From the NCBI GenBank assembly GCA_023313575.1, contig JAJTTP010000003.1:2728001-2792000 (forward strand): 64,000 nucleotides of DNA. Direction: 5' to 3'. Every line of letters starts with the position of its first letter. Within the stretch, counting starts at the first letter, position 1. The notes beneath the pieces are model-generated. The model ran no database searches, had not been told where the DNA came from, and saw only the letters and a program-made list of their open reading frames with translations. This DNA is from Eutypella sp. D-1. Lineage: Eukaryota; Ascomycota; Sordariomycetes; Xylariales; Diatrypaceae. Positions 59,169 through 64,000 of the stretch are shown piece after piece. A program made the position numbers and the translations under genes.

Positions 59169-60412
59169 ACATCACATGAAAACTTTTGCCACAAGACCGA
59201 CCACTTTAACATTCCGCAGAGGAGCCCCGTGGGCGTATGCGAAGATGGAGATGGGTTTACAGCATATACACGTTGCTTTCGAGAAAAGATTATCTGCCGT
59301 TCAGCGAGCATACATTAGCGTCATTCGTTCTCACGACTATTAGACATTAATCAATATAGAACCGCGGGCTCGGGCTAGCTGTGGGTTATCCAGCATTTAC
59401 AGAGTACATTGGGCTAGACGTTGGTTTTGCATGCTTATGGGAGCAAGGCGTTAGCCACTGTGTATGGCTGGGATGACATGTTTGTAATTTAACCATGATA
59501 CCAATTTATTTGTAACGTCGTCACCACTTCTAGGCATAATTTCCCTGTAGATACGTGCGTCGTAGTTAAGAAACGGGCCTGAGCTTTCGCAAATGATACG
59601 ACGACATCCATCTTCTCATAACCCCATCCCCAATGTCGTGAAGTGGCAATAACCTTTCATAATAGATATGATACTCGGAACCACGGCAAGGAAGTTTGAG
59701 TGAATGTCACAAAGATGTGGCCCAGCTATATCCACCAACCCCATGTGATCGTCAGTTCTGCCCAGACTCGACTAGTTATGGCTATGCAATGCATAGTTAT
59801 GGGTGTATCGGTAGTAGCCGCGACGATCCAGATACATGGTCCAGATAGTCCAGATAGTCGTCGTCACCTTGCGTTTCCATTGTGTCTGGATGGTTCTTTT
59901 GTATTTGTACACTATTTGTGGACTTTCTTAACAACTTTAATCTATGGGGGCTGTGGGTTCAATGGGTCATGTATCCAACCTTTGTGTAATCCACCTTGTC
60001 TATCAAAACCAATACTCTCCTAGCCTCACCAGCCAAGCCGGCTTGGTAAATAACACTGTCTTGGCGTGGATAGCACTGCCTCATCTTCATCTATGGTGGG
60101 CCAACGAGCTGCCCAAGGCTACCAACCTCCCATTACACACGGACTGACGTATTCACTGGGCAAGTTGGGACATTCGAGTTGCTTTCTGGGTTTTACCGTC
60201 AGCAACGGAGTATTGACGGGAAGCAAACGAGGAGATAGATTTGCCTAGAAAGGGCACTAAAACACTGACGTTATATGCTAGCTTCGTACTACAGATGTTG
60301 AGCACATATAGCGTCATTGACGCTACAGTCGGAGAACCGACGAACGAGATCATGCACTACACGAATCTCTTCACTGCTGCGACAGGGGTGATAGCCTAAG
60401 CTCCTGCTATGC
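59169..60412. other. Convergent 3' intergenic region
   Basis: About 1.2 kb between the converging transporter and the 684-residue protein. It has a short GTCCAGATA direct repeat at about 59839-59857. No gene is seen. Confidence 0.6.
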
Positions 60413-62467
60413 TCACGAATGAGGCATATGATACATGGTTTGGTACTGTGGCACCTCCCCTCCTGGGAAGTAGCTCGACCCAGTGTGCTGTGTGGTCTGC
60501 GGCGGTGAATAGGGAGGAGTCAATGGATTCGGAGTATACCCTGCTGCGTGGTATTGGGTCGCCATAGTCTGCTGTTGCCCCGGCACAGGTGACATGCCTT
60601 GGTACGGAGTCAAGGGAGTTGGCGCACCATACGGACTAGGAATCGGTACAGGTGGATATTGTACTTCCATGGCATTTTGGCCAAAGCCCTGTTGATGCGA
60701 AGTTCTATGTACTGGAGCAGCGACTGGTGAATAATAATTTCCTTGTTGGCCTGGTGGAGGTGGGAAGTATGGTATGCCAGGAGACTGTATTGGGATAGGT
60801 TGCTGTGTGTATCTTGGAAGAGGTCTCGGGGATGGAGGTGTTTGCAGTGAATGCTTCCAAAGTTCACTATTCGCGAGGTGTGCAGGGCTTTTCAACTCAT
60901 GACGAATGCTTCCATCCTGTGTTTGTTCCATGTGCCCGGCATAATATTTATCAGCAGCCGGAAATTGTGGGCTGAAAGATCGAGGTGGAGAATGCTGTGT
61001 GCTGTACTGTGGCGTCTCTATTCGCCGTGAGTTACCCGGCGACGAGACGCTCGTGCTTGATCCAGTATTCCGTTCAAGGTGATGTTCTCCCGGAACCGTG
61101 CTTTGGGTCTGAATTTCTAACTGACCGGTTTGATACTGAGGTACACTAGGAAAAAGGGTGGCTGATGGAACACAAGACTGGTTATCATGGTCTATGGGAT
61201 GTTCGTATGGTACCGATGGAGAATGCACGATCACTTCGACCCTTTGATGTTCTTGCTGCGGTATTGCAATAGAATTGTCAGATTGTTGCGATGCCACCTG
61301 CTGTTTAGACTCCAGAGCGGTATCTGTCTCTAGCCCTAGGCTAGGGAGTGACTCTGACACAGTTCGCATGTTGTAGACATCTTCTTGGGGGCTTGGGTTG
61401 TAGCTGGACCCAGTTCCATTCTCAGCCTTCATGGCCATGTGCCTGCCAGGTTGATGCTGAGATTGGCCATTCTGACCTTGTACTAGCTGCTGAATTGCTG
61501 GACTTGAGAGCTCAGGTGCTGTAGGTGTGTTCTGCGCCATTGGTTGTGAGTACGTAGGATTGACTGGATTGGTAGAATATGATCCGCTAATCTGAGTTGG
61601 GGCGGTTGGTGCTGTAATGGAGGTAACTCCAGATTGGGACGTCTGCTGAATCTGAATCTGGGCCGGGTCATACGGCTGTGGAGCAGTGTACAGACCGGGA
61701 GGAGCTTGGGATGCAAACTGACTTGCGTGAGAGCTCTGCGAATGGATAGCTGATGTCTTTGAGTTTGACGGATACATAGGAGTGGAAGAACCATAGTAGC
61801 TGGGGGGCCTTGGTAGGTTTGGAGTATATGGTGGCGGTGGCGGTGGTGAACCCATATAAGCCATACTGCTCCCCGAAGCAAAGTTCTGTGGGTTGTAAGG
61901 CTGGATGGAGTAACCGGCCTCCGCTGCTTTGGCATTTTCTACAGCCTTGAAGACACCAGCAGCGTGGAATGCTTTCACGGCATCTTTTTTCTTCAGATGA
62001 TTTGTGTGGGCATGTTCTATACCCATACCAACACCGTCAAGCGCGGCGTGGGTAACGACCTTGATAGCCAGCTCGTTCTCTACCACCGCCGAGATCCCAT
62101 GCTCTGCACCGGCAGTCGCAACTGCATCAGCACCCATGGTCCCGACACCCAGTGTGACAACCCCTATAGTTCCACTTACAGCCATGCTGCCGAGAACGTC
62201 GCGTTTGCGTGTAACATGGGTAGCGTTATGTTTCTGAAGATGCTTCTCGATGATCTCCCTTTTTTTCCGTGCGTTATGGATGGCCGGCGCGGCCATAGCA
62301 ACTCCGATGGTGGATACACCCATCGTGAAAGGCACGGCGAGACCTGAAACCGCCGTAGACGTCGAAGCGCCAGAGATGAGGCGCGTGTAGTGCTCCCATT
62401 CTCGTTGGAGTTCTTCGGGTGTAAGCCCGTTGCACTTTGCGTCATAAGCCTTGAAGTCGAACGGCAT
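60413..62467 (-). CDS. Conserved fungal protein with two hydrophobic segments and long disordered tail
   Basis: An intronless 684-residue protein. The N-terminal 185 residues look like a conserved domain I have seen in hypothetical fungal proteins but cannot name: it starts MPFDFKAYDAKC, has a Trp/Tyr helix (LQREWEHYTRLISG), then a Gly/Ala/Thr-rich hydrophobic segment at about 36-63, a basic helix (NARKKREIIEKHLQKH), a second hydrophobic segment at about 91-118, and a His/Lys-rich helix (IEHAHTNHLKKKDAVKAF). The pair could form a membrane hairpin. Residues 190-684 are Pro/Gln/Ser/Tyr-rich, with PPPPPPY and repeated QP/YxP motifs, and are surely disordered. The frame extends 21 codons upstream to an ATG at 62530, but MPFDFKAYD is the natural start. 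Function is unknown; membrane association is inference. Confidence 0.8.
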   Translation of the reverse strand: MPFDFKAYDAKCNGLTPEELQREWEHYTRLISGASTSTAVSGLAVPFTMGVSTIGVAMAAPAIHNARKKREIIEKHLQKHNATHVTRKRDVLGSMAVSGTIGVVTLGVGTMGADAVATAGAEHGISAVVENELAIKVVTHAALDGVGMGIEHAHTNHLKKKDAVKAFHAAGVFKAVENAKAAEAGYSIQPYNPQNFASGSSMAYMGSPPPPPPYTPNLPRPPSYYGSSTPMYPSNSKTSAIHSQSSHASQFASQAPPGLYTAPQPYDPAQIQIQQTSQSGVTSITAPTAPTQISGSYSTNPVNPTYSQPMAQNTPTAPELSSPAIQQLVQGQNGQSQHQPGRHMAMKAENGTGSSYNPSPQEDVYNMRTVSESLPSLGLETDTALESKQQVASQQSDNSIAIPQQEHQRVEVIVHSPSVPYEHPIDHDNQSCVPSATLFPSVPQYQTGQLEIQTQSTVPGEHHLERNTGSSTSVSSPGNSRRIETPQYSTQHSPPRSFSPQFPAADKYYAGHMEQTQDGSIRHELKSPAHLANSELWKHSLQTPPSPRPLPRYTQQPIPIQSPGIPYFPPPPGQQGNYYSPVAAPVHRTSHQQGFGQNAMEVQYPPVPIPSPYGAPTPLTPYQGMSPVPGQQQTMATQYHAAGYTPNPLTPPYSPPQTTQHTGSSYFPGGEVPQYQTMYHMPHS

Positions 62468-64000
62468 GACAGAAGATCGCTCTTTTGTGGAGCAAGAGAG
62501 TGGATAGGTGATGCACAGGAATAGTACCATGTAGAGGTTCTAAAGCGGGAATGATGATCATCTTAAGAAAGACTGCTTTTCGTGTCCTATCTGCCTTGTC
62601 TCCCCTCGGGTGCGCCACCCACCGCACTATCTCGGTGCGGCTGAAAAGGGGCGTCATTCAAGCATCGCCAGTTCGTCTTGGCATTCGATTAATGCTCAAC
62701 TACATGCCTCAGCCGCACCAGATCAGGTAAGTCCGAAACGCCTTCAAGTGTAAGGCCACCGTAAGGTGAATTGAAGATGGTTGAATGTGGGTCTATATGT
62801 AGGCTAGATTATGGAAAGTCACTCTGTGACTGGCTCGAGATCTTAGCAAGATGTCTTTCGTTGAACTAGTTGCATGCATTAAACTTGGAGGTAGTTATCA
62901 CGCCTAGTGTGTAGGCGAACTGATACAGGTCACAATCCGAGTCAACCCGAATATCGTACAGCTTAATTCTCTCACCTACAGCTCATGGCCATTCAAGGCT
63001 CGACAAGTCAATTCGCCTTCGACAAGGCTTCAATTCTGCATCTTTCAGTCGCTCACCACTGATCCTTTGTGCTATTATAACAATTATTCAAATACATATA
63101 CAATTAAAAATGGGGTTTGGTTGAAAGAAGAGGAAGAACAGTGTAGGCTTCGATGAAATATTACAAAAGCCCTTGTCGGGATTCGAAAGTACCACTTTCC
63201 GTACATAGAAATATGTCTAGGTAGGCAGTAAATGAGACACCTAGAGGCAGACGACTATGATAGTCCAGGGTCGGAATCAATTTATTGGTATAAAGAGATA
63301 TCTATCACTAGCGATAGATTGTGGATATTCTCCTACTTATATACGCAGGCAGTCTTCGGATCTAAGGTCCCTCTGGCTCTACTAGTTATATCCGATTCCC
63401 GCCCCGCTCCTCCTCCCCCTGAATATAGCCCCACTTACTGAGGCTCAACTGACCGTGAATGGCATTAAGATTGAGTCTCCGAACACGCAAAACACGTTCC
63501 AGATGGGCATGCCAAATAACCCTGCCGGGGCCGTAATTGGCTCACCATTCAATCTCAGTGCTGCCCATGCCGCTGCTGAGACTTCTTCTAAATAAGTCAA
63601 AATAATTACCCGTACAAGGATTTTCCACCCGACTCGGGAGGGTCCTCTCACAGTTAGACTTTCACTTGGGGTTATATATACCAGGGTGTTTGCTATTTCG
63701 AAGATGTCGGCAGCCGACCTTTTGACTTCTAAGTTCCAAAACAGCTTAGAGCTTAGAGATCTCTCTCCCTCATCTTAATACTAAATCAGGCCTTAAGCGA
63801 GCTTCGATGGATACTATCATGCATGGTATGGGAGTTTGATGATAACAAAGGAAACAGACAAGGGGTGGAACAATTATGAAACTTATAGTCTGAGACGGCT
63901 ACATGGGGTTGATGTAAGCCTAGGTGGGGGTGTCAGCTATCGATCGTCACGTAAATGCCTCCAATAGGGAGTAGAGACTTTTGTATTGCAGAACTAATGA
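62468..64000. other. Right-end intergenic region
   Basis: About 1.5 kb upstream of the last gene, running to the window edge. Frames at 63232-63441 and 63445-63651 are short and unrecognised. No gene is seen. Confidence 0.55.

Overview
The window is nuclear DNA from a filamentous ascomycete (Pezizomycotina, most likely a Sordariomycete). Evidence: short introns of about 50-126 bp with GT-AG ends and CTNAY-like branch points; G/C-ending codons in most genes; fungal families such as a GAC1-like PP1 subunit with CBM21, a PHO80/PREG-type cyclin, pepP-type Xaa-Pro aminopeptidase and an AA7-like oxidase; and intergenic TACCTAGGTA-type palindromes. The genus cannot be named from sequence alone.

Layout. 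1-4054 (+): C-terminal 1,333 residues of acetyl-CoA carboxylase, cut by the left edge. 6118-8603 (-): glycogen-targeting PP1 regulatory subunit, convergent with ACC1 and preceded by about 3.9 kb rich in simple repeats. 12.5-32.9 kb: a gene desert of about 20 kb with no convincing gene and no recognisable transposon. 32892-34151 (+): an isolated intronless protein with two RNase H1 hybrid-binding domains but no nuclease. From 36 kb gene density rises: secreted serine carboxypeptidase (+, 36122-37867), Xaa-Pro aminopeptidase (-, 38293-39998, four exons), PHO80-like cyclin (-, 41494-42639), ThDP-dependent enzyme (-, 45654-47648, three exons), covalent-flavin oxidase (+, 51126-52779, five exons including an 8-nt microexon), double SnoaL-like protein (+, 55094-55954), malic-acid/TDT-type transporter (+, 57721-59168, two exons), and a conserved fungal protein of unknown role with two hydrophobic segments and a disordered tail (-, 60413-62467).

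How they fit together. The left and centre hold housekeeping and regulatory genes (fatty-acid precursor supply, glycogen/PP1 control, peptide turnover, phosphate/CDK control). The stretch from 45 to 59 kb has accessory metabolic genes (ThDP enzyme, flavin oxidase, SnoaL fold, organic-acid exporter), but intergenic gaps are 2-3.5 kb, strands are mixed, and there is no PKS, NRPS, terpene synthase or pathway-specific transcription factor, so I do not call a biosynthetic cluster. No tRNA, rRNA, CRISPR array, intact transposon or virus was found. Splice sites were read by eye and checked for reading-frame phase; no transcript data were available.
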